Shown here: positions 22,365 through 34,895 of the stretch, piece after piece
Position numbering within the stretch: position 1 is the stretch's first letter
Layout of the letters: every line of letters starts with the position of its first letter
NCBI GenBank assembly: GCA_949128115.1
Contig: OX421963.1
Coordinates: 54,989,306 to 55,053,305 of the forward strand
Source of the DNA: Anaspis maculata
Lineage: Eukaryota; Arthropoda; Insecta; Coleoptera; Scraptiidae
Reading direction: 5' to 3'
DNA: 64,000 bases
Translations under genes and position numbers: made by a program
The notes under the pieces: model-generated
Databases searched by the model: none
Told to the model about the DNA's origin: nothing
What the model saw: the letters and a program-made list of their open reading frames with translations, nothing else

Positions 22365-24054
22365 TTTTAGTCCGGACGTTAAGCGACATGAATGGGACCC
22401 ACCTTGCATTTTCGAGACAAGCGACGAAATTTGGCACACCTGTTCACTAGACCCTACTCTTCGATTTAAGAAATGTTGCCACCATCTGCGTAAATCGCGC
22501 AGACACTTTATACAGGGTTCAGTAGAAAAAATTTGTTGAAAAATCGTAAATCGTGAACCATAACCGGTGGACGTATGTAAATCAGGATATTGATGACTGA
22601 TTCCATGCCCATGAAGGTACTGCAAACAGTTTTGAAATATCTTGAGGCGTTTCCGAAATACGTTGGAAGAAGTGAAATTTCTTCAACTTTCTTATTTTTT
22701 CAATTAATCAGTTGTTTTTGGAGATATTGAGCTGCAACTTGATATTCCGGCAAACAAATATGTTTATAATGAAACGCGATGTGGAGCCATCGACAAAAGG
22801 TGCTAGATTCGAAACTAAAATCTTCAACTTTTTTTCCATCGTGAGCGCCATCTTCAAATTGCCCTTCGTGAAATTGTTGAAAAAACAACAGGTAACGACT
22901 TCATTGGACACACGCGTTCATTTTATCATGAAAAACCAGGTCCTGAATTGCAGCAATGACTTCTTCGGCCAAGAAACGTTATCAATTTAGTTTTTCTTGA
23001 TTTCTCTCAACTTAGGTGATAACCATCACCAAATGGAACTTTGGATCGATAAGATGTTGACCACATTATAATCTACATTGTTTTGTGCAGCCAGTCACTG
23101 AATTTCATCATCATCAACCAAGTGGTGTTCTTTTGGCAAACAGTTGAACAAAAAGTTTGCTTCGACTTTAGTGAAAAAAACGAAAACGGCAGGGTCAAAT
23201 CTTTCAGCAAAAATGCTACCAATTGATACTGAAAGAGTTCGGAGGAATGTCTGCTGTAGTTTCAAGTTGAACCGAAATGGATTTTTCCATCCTACTTCTG
23301 CAGGAGGGACGTCGAAAGTGTTGCTACAGCTTATAGCCCAGGCTTTTTAGTCGAAAAAACGGCAAAACATGAAACAAATTAAAACACGGTCAATCTCTTC
23401 AGTTTTGGGTTCACTAGACTTTGCTGTATAACATACAAAAAGTCCCCAACTTTCCCCCGTGTGCGTCATTGTTTTTTTGACAGGCAAAGATGAAGACACC
23501 TCAAAATGCACTTCCCGATTAAAAATGCTCCTAGTTCTCAATCACCCAATCGATTTCTCTTATCTTGGTCTTGAATGAAAGATAATGAATCAATGTGAAT
23601 GATATGGGATAGGTTTTGTTCAAAATTTGACACTAAAAGACTTAATTTCTTGATAAGGACACTTTTTTCGTGTTTTTTTTTTCTTATGCTCCAGTCAACA
23701 TTTTACTTTTGCATCGACCACTCAATATCACTTGGTATTATTATATGCAGTAGATTGTCTACAGTTTTAGCTTCAAAATGACGTATCTTTTAGCTTCATT
23801 GTGAATTGTCCAGCAATTCCAATAAGGATTCTATGAAGCTACGTCAAACGCATTATATGGGGGAAATCACTTCAACATTATTAACCTAGACTTTGATCTG
23901 TAATAAGTGATTCTACGTTCAATATGCACAGCATCGTACTGACTAAATCTGGTCTGGTAGTACTCGTATGAGTAGGTACTAGGTACAGTTTCTCAATTTT
24001 CCTCTTTGTGCATCATGTTTTTATAGTTTGTTCTTGTTATTGCCGTCTGCAGTG

Positions 24055-24275
24055 TCCGGCAATATCTCAGCTACTAAACTTCGGATTGCGCTTGGGTTTT
24101 TGCTAGATGATAGCTAAGGTACTCTGGATAGACAAACAACAAAGATATTTTATTTCATTTATTCGTCCGTCCGTCTGTGTGTCTGTCATTTCACGCAATA
24201 TCGCGGCTCCTAGACCTCGGATTAACCTCTGGTTTTCGCTAGATAATAATAGCTAAGGTACTCTAGGTGTAAAAA
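24055..24275 (+). repeat. Tandem duplication, period about 130 bp, in the F loop
   Basis: Two diverged copies of a unit containing CAATATC(T/G)C(A/G)GCT, CTCGGATT, TTTTCGCTAGAT and AGCTAAGGTACTCT lie at about 24055-24135 and 24185-24275. Confidence 0.55.
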
Positions 24276-24313
24276 AACAACACGGTGGGCTACGCGGGAG
24301 CACCCACGTGTAG

Positions 24314-24451
24314 TTGGTCCCCGTCAAGACGCATCTTCCTCCAGCTCCGGAGGCTCTTTTGAAGATAGTGTCTTGCAACTGCAAGAAGAACTGCGGTCTA
24401 AAATATAGATGCAGGCGATCTTCCTTGTCTTGTTCGCAGATGTGTAAGTAA
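24314..24451 (+). pseudogene. CXC-type Cys-rich C-terminal coding remnant
   Basis: One frame reads LVPVKTHLPPAPEALLKIVS, CNCKKNCGLKYRCRRSSLSC and SQMCK before a stop. The pattern LPPAPE-x-LL..I-x-C-x-C-x3-C...C..C...C is the end of a recurrent insect protein family whose C-terminus carries a CXC-like zinc-binding region (normally longer, with further C-x2-C and a final C-x-N). Here the expected third cluster is replaced by an early stop and upstream frames are broken, so this is a degraded scrap. Its place in the loop of F makes it a candidate remnant of the gene that F once carried, but it could be a later insertion. I do not know the biochemical function of the family. Confidence 0.5.
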
Positions 24452-26939
24452 GTTTTGAAAATGCACAACATGTGAGAGTCTACCCCACCTTGTTGAGTAT
24501 GACCCTAAGGACGATCTGTTATTTTTATAAATTCATGTATTTAGTCCATTTAGGTGCTAGATAACTTAGCTATTATTTTAGATGGGTATAGGTACTATCG
24601 GTAGGTATTCGAGGTAACTATCGATTTATTGTTTGGGAATCAACAGACGAGTTTCAACGAAACTAATATATTGGACAAAATAAGCTAAGAGTACGGATGG
24701 TAAGCTAGATGCGATTTTTTTTTGACTACTAGTGAACTTGAGATTATAATAATAATAATTTGATATTTTTTGCAGAGCATGGCTATAAAAATCTTCCTGT
24801 GCTGTGCTAGACTTCCAATACATTATTAATATGTAAATACAATGTTAAAGCTCTGTTTTGTAAAGATTGTGAGCATTTTTGATTTGAAAAAATGATAATT
24901 TGCTCTTGAAAATTGTGGATTTTTAATTTACGATATTTTCATGTCGAATACATCAATGTTCAAAATTTCGAATAGGATCGATAACTGCAACTATTTCACG
25001 CATTTACATCAGGCATTCGACATAATTATCATTTCTTGAATACTATAAAATCGAGTTGGTTTGATGTTCGGTGTAAGCCAGCTTGAAACTGAAAAATGTG
25101 GCTATACCCGCGGGAAAGTTGCTGTTGTTATATTATTATTATTTTAATGTAGAGTGTTCTTTTTTCGGAAGCTAGAGAATTGTTTTGGCTACAAGAAGAA
25201 ACCTTGAAAGATGGAATCAAAGCCATATTACAGCTACAATACATTTTTTTCAACTGCGCGGAGATATTTTTGAGTGACATTTAGGACTCCGACATTTTTT
25301 TCAATAAATTATTTTTCTCACCTTGTAACCACTTACGTCGCGTTTATGATATGATAGTCTTATGCAGAAAAGTCCATATAATTCACCCAATCTTGAATCC
25401 AAATGATTAATGCATCAAACGCAAAAATAACCCAAATTGAAAAACCGGCTTTATTTTGGTCACAAAATCACGTTTTTCTGCCAAAAATTGCTCAAAATAT
25501 TTTTTAAACAGAATTTAAATGTCATAATCGGATTTGCAAGGTCAGATTTAGTGGGAAACGATACCCAACATGCCAGTATTGTCTCAATATTATTGAAAAC
25601 CAAATTTCTTGCATAGGTCACCAATTGCCCCCCTCCCGAGCTTCCCTCACGGGGACCATAGACATCTAGTTTGTCAATAAGTTTCACCTATGACCCACTG
25701 TATCCAAATATAATAAATTTGAAGCCAATGACTAGATTATTCTTGTCCTAGAATTTTTCTAATGAAAATTTTGACCCCCCCCCCTCAAAAATTATGACGC
25801 ACACGGAGGAAAGTTGGGGACTTTTAGTATGTTGTTTAGTAAGGTTAAGTGGGTACGATACCGTGAAGATTGCACGTGGATTAATTTGTTTCATGTTAAA
25901 TGCTAAAAAGCCTGGACTATTAATATTTGAAGCGTTTTTTGTTGTATATTGCCAGAAACGCTTCAAATATAAGCTGTAGCAACGCTTTTCATGTCCCTCC
26001 TGCGAACTAAAATGTAACAATCAGTTTGAGCTTGGCTTGCACATTCCTCCGAATCATTTCAGTATCAGTTGGTAGCACTTTCGGGTACATATTTTCTTTA
26101 ATCAAGTTTGAGGGCAGAAGGTGACCCTGCATTTTTTGCCCTTTTTACAAATATTTGAGTAACTTTTTGTTCAACTGTTTGCCAAAAGAACACCACTCGA
26201 CTGATGATGATGAAATTTGGTGACTGACGTTGCAAAACAATGTTGATTGAAATATCGCAAACATTCATTTGATCCAAGGTTTTATTTAGTCATGACTGTC
26301 ACGTAAGTTGAGGAAAAACAAGAAAAACGAACAAGAAAACGTTTCTTGGGCGAAGAGGTCATTGCCACAATTGAGTACCTGGTTTTTCATGATGAAACAT
26401 CGTGTGTGTCCAATAAAGTCGTTACCTGTTGTTTTTTCAACAATTTCACGAAGGGCACTTTGAAGATGGCGCTCATGATGGAAAAAAAATTGAAGATCTT
26501 AGTTTCGAATCTAGCAAGCTTTGTCGATGGCTCCACATCGCGTTTCATTGAAAACATATTTGTTTGTCGGAATATCAAGTTGCAGCTCAATATCTCCAAA
26601 AACAATTGATTTATTGAAAAAAGAAAATGTTGAAGAAATTTCACTTCTTCAAAAGTATTTCGGAAACGCCTCAAGATATTTCAAAACTGTTTGCAGCATC
26701 TCCATGGGCATGGAATCAGTCATCAATATCCTGATTTACATACGTCCACCGGTTATGGTTCACGATTTACGATTTTTCAACAAATTTTTTCTACTGAACC
26801 CTGTATAAAGTGTCTACACGACCGCAGATGGTGGCAACATTTCTTAAATCGAAAAGTAGGGTCTAGTGAACAAGTGTGTCAAATTTCGTCGCTTGTCTCG
26901 AAAATGCAAGGTGGTTCCTCTTAACAGCCGGACTATTTT

Positions 26940-28660
26940 CAAATTTTGCACCTCAGATCTTTTGTCACCAAATTTTTTTACAGAAAAACGGTGAAACAGG
27001 TTGATTTTTATTTTGATGGAGACATCTAGGACACGTATTGCCGAATTTTGATCCTCGGCCTCTTCGCCCCCACTCTACTCTACTTTAAAATTTCGAACAA
27101 CATTAGGTACCTATCCTGTGATACATCAAATTGAAGGTATCAAAATTCCTCGCAAAATTCTATCATTCTGACTAGAATATAAAAAAAAATCGGACCACTC
27201 CCCGAATCCTTCTCAAAATTCTGTCATTGTTAATTAAATGAAAGCTTTTCCTTTAGTAACTTCCGATTTTTGAGATGTAGACTTTCTAGCAAAAATAGCT
27301 ACATAAACCAATTTTCTACCATGAACAAATTTTCTGGGTGGAGCTTCCCAATAAACATACCACGGGGTAGTGAGATGGACTGGTTAATTTTTTCAATGTA
27401 CCTACTTTCTTGTAACTAGGTATAGGGTGCATGAAAAACCTAAAACAAAAAACCTGAGGAACAGTAAGAAAATTATGCATCAACTGTGGTCGGAGTATCT
27501 AGATCTACTAGTTACGTATGGAGGGCAAAAAAACTCGGACAATGTAAGGACATCAATAACTTCAGGTTTAGCTGAAGAAGTTGGCTCTTTGTTTCCCATC
27601 TTTTAGTTAGTAGGTCGGTATAGAGGTCACTCCTGAGTAGAATGGACTATACAATGTTTTTTCTTTAGACTCGAACGGGCGACACCATTATTTCATTAGG
27701 ATACGCGGGTGTGAAGTAGAATTAATGATTTATAAATCCGAGACCAGAGTTTGCAGAAATTACTCAAGTACTTACTCATTATCTTCTGAAATTCAATAAA
27801 ACATACCCACAGATAAAAGTCAGAGGTCAAAACTAGTACATAGTAGGTATACTTGCTATAGTAGAAAATGTATCTCCAGTCCTTGCTTGAATAAAGTATT
27901 TTGCAAACGGTTCTTTGTTCTATGACAAGCTCTTTTCATCTGTTAACTGTGTTAAGTATACATCTCTCCATCTCTGTACTGTGAACTGATATTATTATAA
28001 GTAGGTACAATGTGAAAATTGAATGATAAATTCCCAAATTGTGCCAAATTAACAAATGTCGTGAAAATATGCCAAATTGTGATAAAATCTAAAAGTCCCC
28101 ATGTTCCTGAATTGTGACTTTTTTTCTAGAGGAGGTCGAAAAAATTGAAAATTCTTTCACTGATTCTCATATATTTGAGGTTGAGGAACCCGCTGCGATA
28201 GATATCCCAGAGGCGTACGTTGTACCGGGGGCGTAGCAGATTGCTGGAAAGAGGTGAGGGTAGGTATTCTTGGTCCAAAATTCCTAGTTCTCTCCTTGGA
28301 CTTCAGCGACTAAGAAAGTTTAGTCTTATCGTTTCCGACTAAATCATATACAACGAGTCAAAGTATGACCAAGAAAGTGTGAAAGACTGAAAAGCAAATG
28401 TTTGAATAGATTTATGTGAAAAATTCAGGATTTTTTTAATGCTAAAATTGATTGTTTGTTTGATTGTTCTTGTATCTTTAACCTCTTCCAAAAAAGCTTT
28501 TGTTCACGCAATGACCGCTAGGTATTACAAACCAAAAACACAGGACGTATCCACGTCAAAAAGAAGTCCCAACTCAAGAACATGGAAACTACCACATTTT
28601 GAGATATAAAAGAAGCGAGGAAACTGCTGGTTAGAGGTTCGTTATATAGCATTTGATCGC
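26940..28660. other. No recognisable gene
   Basis: Unassigned AT-rich sequence. At 27668-27725 a short stretch (GACTCGAACGGGCGACACCA and, downstream, GCGGGTGTGAAG) resembles part of the coding scrap at 58545-58625, suggesting an unidentified dispersed repeat. Confidence 0.4.
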
Positions 28661-28666
28661 TTTTAT

Positions 28667-28984
28667 TTAATGTAGTTTCTCGATCTCAAATACATAAGAA
28701 CCTGTCGAAAAAATTTTCATTTCCGGCAACTTCGAAAATGATAGCTTCTTGTAGGTCGGTACCTCTCGTTGACCTCCAGAAAAAAAACAACACAGGTCAG
28801 AAACAAATAGACTTTCAGTATTTTGTTCCCTGTTGAATTCTGAACTAGTATTCAAAAATTCGGCTAGCTCATTATTTTTGTTTAAGGTTTCGTCACCATT
28901 TTGCAAGCATTTTTCATGGGCTACAGTTAATACAGCGTGCACTTTCCCTATTTTTTTTTTAAATATTACGTACTTCTGAACCAA
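28667..28984 (-). CDS. Uncharacterised 105-codon open frame (doubtful)
   Basis: The frame starts MVQKYVIFKKKIGKVHAVLT, has moderately varied composition, and ends FEIEKLH. The stop codon overlaps an AATAAA hexamer on the minus strand (TTAAATAAAAG). No domain or family is recognised and there is no visible splice partner. It could be a terminal exon, a retrocopy end or chance. Confidence 0.2.
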   Translation of the reverse strand: MVQKYVIFKKKIGKVHAVLTVAHEKCLQNGDETLNKNNELAEFLNTSSEFNREQNTESLFVSDLCCFFSGGQREVPTYKKLSFSKLPEMKIFSTGSYVFEIEKLH

Positions 28985-29531
28985 GAGGCTTCCTATGTTA
29001 TTTTGCCAAAAACTTCTTTGAAGCTCTCGATCTCTGCATACAGGTGATCCAAAAGCTCGTCCAAAAGTGTCAAAAATGAAAAAGATTCAACAGTTTTGTC
29101 TCTTTGAGGACGATTCGAAATTCCGTGTTCCGTGAATGTTTGGGGCTTTGAAATGATTGCGAAAGGTGTTATTCACGATTGAATGTATGCAGAATAAAGT
29201 ACGCATCAAAAAAGTATGTGCCAGTGGATGAATATTGTGGCGGAAAAGCTGGAAAATGTAAATTTCGCAAGTAATAAATTTCATAGACTTCTGGATAATC
29301 AAGTAGAGTGCGATTTTTAGAAATATCACACTTGTGTGATATCATGTACTTTCGAAGTGTCAAGAACATGTAGAAAATGTCACTTTCATAGGTGGTCGTG
29401 GGAAAACATTTTTTCAACAACCTTATCACCGCACATTAGACTTACAGAGTTAAAATCATGTACCTTATGACGTAAGTGGTCCGACACTTTTGAATTACCC
29501 CTGTATCAAAATATGTAAGTATATGATTGTA

Positions 29532-29760
29532 CATATCCCATACACTTTCTATTTTCAGTAGAATGACTTTTTGGAGCAAAAATAAAGTGACAAGCTGGGG
29601 GGCTACGGCTACGGCTGATGACACCTGCAAAGTTTTGGAGCGGAACTATCAGTGGCCATTGGACGTTTTCTCCCAGCGCTCTAGCGCCAGCGTCCAGCTT
29701 GTCACTTCATTTTTGCTCCAAAAAATCGATCTACTGGAAATAGAAAGTGTATGGGATATA
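29532..29760. mobile_element. MITE G, copy 2 (about 229 bp)
   Basis: Same inverted repeats as copy 1: CATATCCCATACACTTTC, TCAGTAGAATGACTTTTTGG and ATAAAGTGACAAGCTGG, mirrored with some losses near 29725. It has a longer loop of about 80 bp (including TTTTGGAGCGGAACTATC) that is shared in part with copy 3. Confidence 0.82.
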
Positions 29761-29764
29761 CCTA

Positions 29765-31535
29765 GTCTCGCTAACTTATTTTGAATGATTCACATACCTA
29801 GCTCTCCATACCATAGGTCCACTCAGGAATGTTGTGTTGTTTTTGCATCTCTTTTGATCTTGAGGGTCTGCAAAGGTAATGGTCGAAATTGAAGGACGAA
29901 AAGTCGCATGATCGCATGAAGGCTTTCAGCGATCATCGGGCAAGGCAACGGTGGAAGAATTTTCACTTCATCTATCACGGTCTTCGAGCTATGGACCTGT
30001 CGTTGAACTAAAAAAGACGGAAGCTATCTATATGGCCGGAAAAGTCAAAATGGGGTTTTAGGGACCCAACGGTCCAAATTCCGAAGTGGCAATAGAAACA
30101 GCGATTTCAGTATTCTGCGCGGTTCAAGGTTGCCTATAGTCTATAGGCAATAAGACTTCCCCTATAGTTGTTACATGAAATGCTTCTTGCATCGTTAAGA
30201 GAGCGATTTATAAAATATGATCCAAGTCTATTAATTTAACTGGACAACATTTGTGCTGGACTACAAGCTTTGAACAGGTTCATATAGGTAGCAACAACGG
30301 TTCGACTCGCACTCTATGCCTCAAAAAATTTCGCTGTTCCTCCGTCCCGTCCTGCAAGTCTCGGTCTAGGGTTGGGGCATCGAGCTCCCCTTTTTTCATA
30401 GAGGTGTCAAGTGTCCCAGTATTCCCAACAATGAAGCTAATTTTTGCATTTTGCTGAATACTGCTGATTAAAGTAACGACAAAAGCCCGTTGGACTCGTT
30501 GGAGTTCATGATGCGAGGCTAAGACTAAGTTTGGTTCATTGATGCTGGTGATCGCATAATGATTATGATTGATTCCAGTCCGTTATACCTACGACGTACC
30601 ACAGTCCACAGTCTGCATTCCAGGGTGTTCCAGGCTGAGCGAATATTATGACGGGTGTGGCTCTGGGTTCAAGATTTCAGATATTAAGCATTGTGGAATG
30701 TGACATCGTATTCGTCAAAACCACCATCCACCGGCATAGCCCTCTCCCTCTCACATCATGCAAGCACGAGAATTCAAGATATGCGTTCGATAAGCACACG
30801 TTTTCTTTTGTCCTGAAACAGTAGATTCTTGCAATTCCATCCTGTACACACACAGAGACCAAGAGTTCCAATAAAAATTTCAATATTCTCCAATTTCCAC
30901 TCTTCTCACACACGTCGCACGGCATTTTTCCTTCTACGTTCAAATAATAAAAAGAGAGAGAGGAATTCACTTTGGCAAACGCATAGTAGACTACTAAACT
31001 TCTAGGTACTAGGCGAGTTGCGAGTTGCCATAGCTGTTGAAGTCTATGATGGTTTATGGCTTCTGGGAGAACTAGAATAAAAGCAAAACTTGAATAAAAA
31101 AGAACGCACTTTAAGGAAGATTAATGATACCTGTAGCCAAATGGATTTATTGTCCCATTCCAGAAAATAAATACAGTGAAGTTTACAGGATGTAATAGTT
31201 TTCATTTTCCTTTGGAATTACGAGCACCGTCACTTAATTGAAATCGCTGCTCTTGAAGATTAATGTTTCGGAAATGAATCCGTTCCGGTTATTTCGACGT
31301 CACTACTAAATGCCTTAAAAAGCAACGTTCTGCAAGTTTGGTGTAGGTATGCCTATTTCACAGCGTCGCGTCGGCGTTGGTTCAGTCCAGTCGTACCAAT
31401 GACATGGGTCGTTCAGATGTGCTGGAATAAACTATTCCATAGCATCTAAAGCTACAACAAGCCAAGCTCATGGTTCTCCAAAACCAGTCGAGTGACAATA
31501 CTACACGTTCTTATATGAAACTTATACCTCCGCTA
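29765..31535. other. No recognisable gene
   Basis: Unassigned sequence. A 97-codon minus frame (30677-30970) shows no motif I recognise and lacks supporting signals. Confidence 0.35.
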
Positions 31536-31539
31536 ATAA

Positions 31540-31926
31540 TGTTACAAGTTGCGAGGCTCGCGTGCAACTCTAATACATTCGAGAGCATACGCGGTAAGTC
31601 TAGATCGTTTCCACAGGCTGGAGACTCCAATAGGCGAGTAGAAAACATTTGCACAATTGGCAGAGGTGCGACGCTTCCAATATACGCGCGAATGTGAGGG
31701 GCGGCGGTCAGTGTGAAATTCGCCGGAGAGCGTGTGGAATGTTCCCGAAGGTAACAGTCGGTGTATATGAGCACAGAGGAGCCGACCGACACCAGTTTTA
31801 AATTCAGCTAGCAAATATCCAAGTGCCAATAATAATTGACACGTGTATCTAGTGGTATGCAGTAATAAACAAACGTTAAACGTTCGTCTCTCAATTATTA
31901 AAAAACCCAGCGGAAAATCCGTAACA
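31540..31926 (+). mobile_element. Solo LTR, Gypsy type (387 bp)
   Basis: Begins TGTTAC and ends GTAACA, with the 4-bp target duplication ATAA on both sides (31536-31539 and 31927-31930). No internal region follows. Its last about 110 bp resemble the LTR of the Gypsy relic at 14557-14656 (GCAGTAAT, then CGTCTCTCAATTAT). It arose presumably by recombination between the two LTRs of a full element. Confidence 0.8.
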
Positions 31927-32234
31927 ATAATATACCTACTATTGCTTAACTAACGGATTCATTGCCTAAAGTGACACAAACTTTTCTATTTTGAACAGTC
32001 AAATTTGTCATTTCTTGGGCTTTCATTAAGGTAAAATAGGTAAATTACACTCGTTTAATAAGACGTATTGTCAGAGCTCCAACAATACTTCGTGTTATGA
32101 AACTCGTATAATAATACACAATAATTATACCAACACTATTTTGACAGCAGAAAACTAGTCTCATAAAATTGATCTCAATATTCACTCAATTTTTCCAGGA
32201 CCTTCAGTTTTGCTTTTAAATTCCCGTTGGCGAT

Positions 32235-33000
32235 GCTCTAGCCTTTTTTGTGACCATTGGATGTACTTGTATACGTTTTAATTTGACGCATCATATACCG
32301 TTGATACCCTTTTCTTTTTTGGCACAAAAAGTGTCTATTATTGTTGGAGAGGCGTCGTGTGGGGTCGAAACTCTCGGTTGCGTGGTTCATTTTGTTTTCC
32401 TGGTCTATAGAACGACAAGTTTGGTATATTTTCCGACTTAATTTAATCTCCTGAACTCGAATCCGATGTGTAAATTTATGGTGCTATTCTGTAAAAAATA
32501 ACATTCCATAAACGCTCTGTTATGTAAAAATTCGGGTCGGCCATTGGCTGTTGCCTAGGAAATAACAACGTAACAGAGCCTTTATAGAATGTAATTTTTT
32601 AGAGAATCGCACCATTAGATAAAAACAAGTTTGAACAAGTTGACTTGAAAAAACTTCTTTGACAATTTTGACAAAAAAAAATTTACTGTTAGAGGTATTC
32701 ATCTTTGAAAATATTTCATAGGCCATTAGATTGAAGGTGTATTCTTCACGAAAATCATCCACTCGATGTATAATTTTGTTCCTCGAGTTGAAAAATCGAT
32801 TTGAACCTGAGTCAGTCCAGCACGGCGCGGCGTTTACTAATGACCAGAGCACTACAGCTTTCACCTTCAAATGAAAATAACTCAAACTATTGAAGAAATA
32901 ATACTCATCTTTGAAAATTCGAAGATCTGTGCAGAATTGAATTCGTTATAACATTAACAAAATCGGCATGAATCATACTAAAGGGTTTTGAATCATTTGA
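32235..33000. mobile_element. H-family palindrome, partial copy
   Basis: Collinear with 52745-53360 in the left arm and turn of element H: shared are TTGGCACAAAAAGTGTC, TCCGACTTAATT, CATCTTTGAAAATATTTCAT and ACTGACCAGA-like stretches. The outer ends and the opposite arm are missing. A 136-bp MITE lies inside. Exact limits are uncertain. Confidence 0.65.
32479..32614. mobile_element. 136-bp MITE with TTA target duplication
   Basis: TIRs of about 48 bp starting TGGTGC, including TAAAAAATAACATTC(C/T)ATAA and GCTCTGTTA. TTA at 32476-32478 and 32615-32617. The empty site is seen in element H near 52970. A 3-bp TTA duplication is typical of PIF/Harbinger MITEs. Confidence 0.78.
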
Positions 33001-34895
33001 AAGAAGGGGTAACAGTTCCCATTTGAAATGTAGAGTTGATGACATCTTGCCGAAATGTTATCTCCGAGGTTATCCCCCTCCTCGAATAGCTCAAAATCCT
33101 TCAGTACTATTCATGACAACTTTGATTATATTATAGGGAATTCAATTCTGTTGTATCTCCGACAAATCATAGTCCCATTCCGCGTGTTTTTCGGGACGAT
33201 CAGTCTCTCCTTCTTCGAACATGGCAAATTTGCCACTCATCATTAGGAACTGTTTTGTATTTTCTACTCACAAACACTGACAGACAATCAAGCAATAATT
33301 ATGAAATTTCACAATTTGACATTCACGTTATCGTTGTTATGGTGAGTGTATCAACAAGCCAGTTTTGTCACCCTGCAGAAGTTCATTCAGTAGCAGCAAA
33401 AGTTTTTTTGCCCCACCATTAATTTGCCATTGCAAAACTGTTGACATTGGTTGTAATGGTAACACGTGTACCTACTAAATACAGCGTCGCTATTGGTTTA
33501 AAACGTAAAAAAAAAATAGTCAAGCAGAATGACCAACCTCGAGAATTGACTGGCGCACCCACCATAACAGGCAGGTTCATTGTTCAATCGACTGTTGAAG
33601 TTTCCATTCTATGAATATCAGAGTTCACAGATGCGGAAGACTCCTACGTGAGGCGAGTGCCTAACCTTTATTAGAGGCGGATGCGCCAGTGAACGGTTTT
33701 GCCTTCTTGCACCCACATGAAATTTATTAAAAATAGTTACCTATTCTATAAGCATATACCTCGTGTATCTTGTGCTAGACTTCACGATTTTGCAAAACTG
33801 TACACACTGCAGATTGATTGATTTGGTTACTTTGAATAAATAACTATAAATAAACGTTTGAACTTTAGATTATAAAAATAGGCATTTTGCGCTCTAATGA
33901 ATAAAATTGGCTTATTTCATTACTATTTTGTGCATTGCAAGAAGAATTAAGAGAAAAAGAAAAATGTTCTTAAATATATCTGGCTATATTGTAAATGTAT
34001 AGAGTTCTCAAATAACTGCTTCATTCATATTATATTATGTATATCACAACGGCATAAGAACTTGGCATAAATCTGCAATGTATCAAATTTATCAAAATGT
34101 AGATACGCGCTTTAGGCTTAGCACGGCACTATAGGCAGTAAACAAAAAATATCCTGATCCAAGAAAATCTAAACCTAGAAAATACCAAGAAATCCAAACA
34201 CAGTCAATCTGAAGACAGCTTGAGCTGTTTCAGTGGGTGAGAAAATACGTTCTAGAAAGATCCACTGCGGTGGAAAAGAAAGCTAGAATATTAAAGGTGT
34301 GGGCCAGGAACACGAGAAAGATAAAGATGGTTCTCAACACAAGGAAGCAGTTATGAAAACTCTCTGAAATATTGTCGTGGGCTCAGTGCCTGAAGTAAAT
34401 AGCTGAAAATCACAGTTTTTGAGATATTGATCGAAAACGAATTATTTTATTCGCTTTCTTCTCCGCATCTTTACAAAGAGTGAGAAGACTATCCTCAAAC
34501 CTGCTCAAACCTATCTATATGCTCGTACAACCTACAATCTTCAAACCTCGGGGGTGATTTGATGGAAAAGTATTAGTACGTTCAACCTTTTAACCTCGAC
34601 TCACGCTACTTAGGGTTTGACGTGCTGTAGTTAAAAATCATCATCAATTTTGAATTATCTAGTTTTTGCATTGGAATTAATCACTGGACCCACGATTGGT
34701 ATGTTGTTACGTCGTTTTCTGCCTTTTGTCTACTTTTTGGTACTTATTTGGTTTCTTGTACCTTGTACCCACAGCAAGCTAGCAAAGGTACCCAGGTATA
34801 TCTGGTTGCATACGGTAACCCTCTTCTTGCGTGCGTTTAACACCGGTTCTTCGCGACGATTTAAGCGATTTTTGTCGACGGGAGGGGACGGACGG
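33001..34895. other. No recognisable gene
   Basis: Unassigned AT-rich sequence with short frames only. Confidence 0.35.

Larger units (their letters stand above)
22368..26935. mobile_element. Element F: 4.57-kb long-TIR TAGT/ACTA element with a loop
   Basis: Ends TAGTCCGGACGTTAAG and, mirrored, TAGTCCGGCTGTTAAG; TTT on each side (22365-22367 and 26936-26938) fits a 3-bp duplication. The arms pair over about 1.1 kb (22368-23480 with about 25785-26935). Unlike A, B, C and H, F has an unpaired loop of about 2.3 kb (about 23500-25780), which could once have held a gene. The loop contains a Cys-rich coding remnant (24314-24451) and a tandem duplication. YY1-like sites at 22846-22854 and 26463-26471 (reverse). 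A variant ACAGGGTT occurs in both arms (about 22505 and 26800). Confidence 0.83.

Noticed and set aside
27668..27676. tRNA B-box-like GTTCGAGTC on the minus strand
   Set aside because: No A box at the right distance and no cloverleaf could be drawn. The shared string with 58560-58625 is a better explanation.
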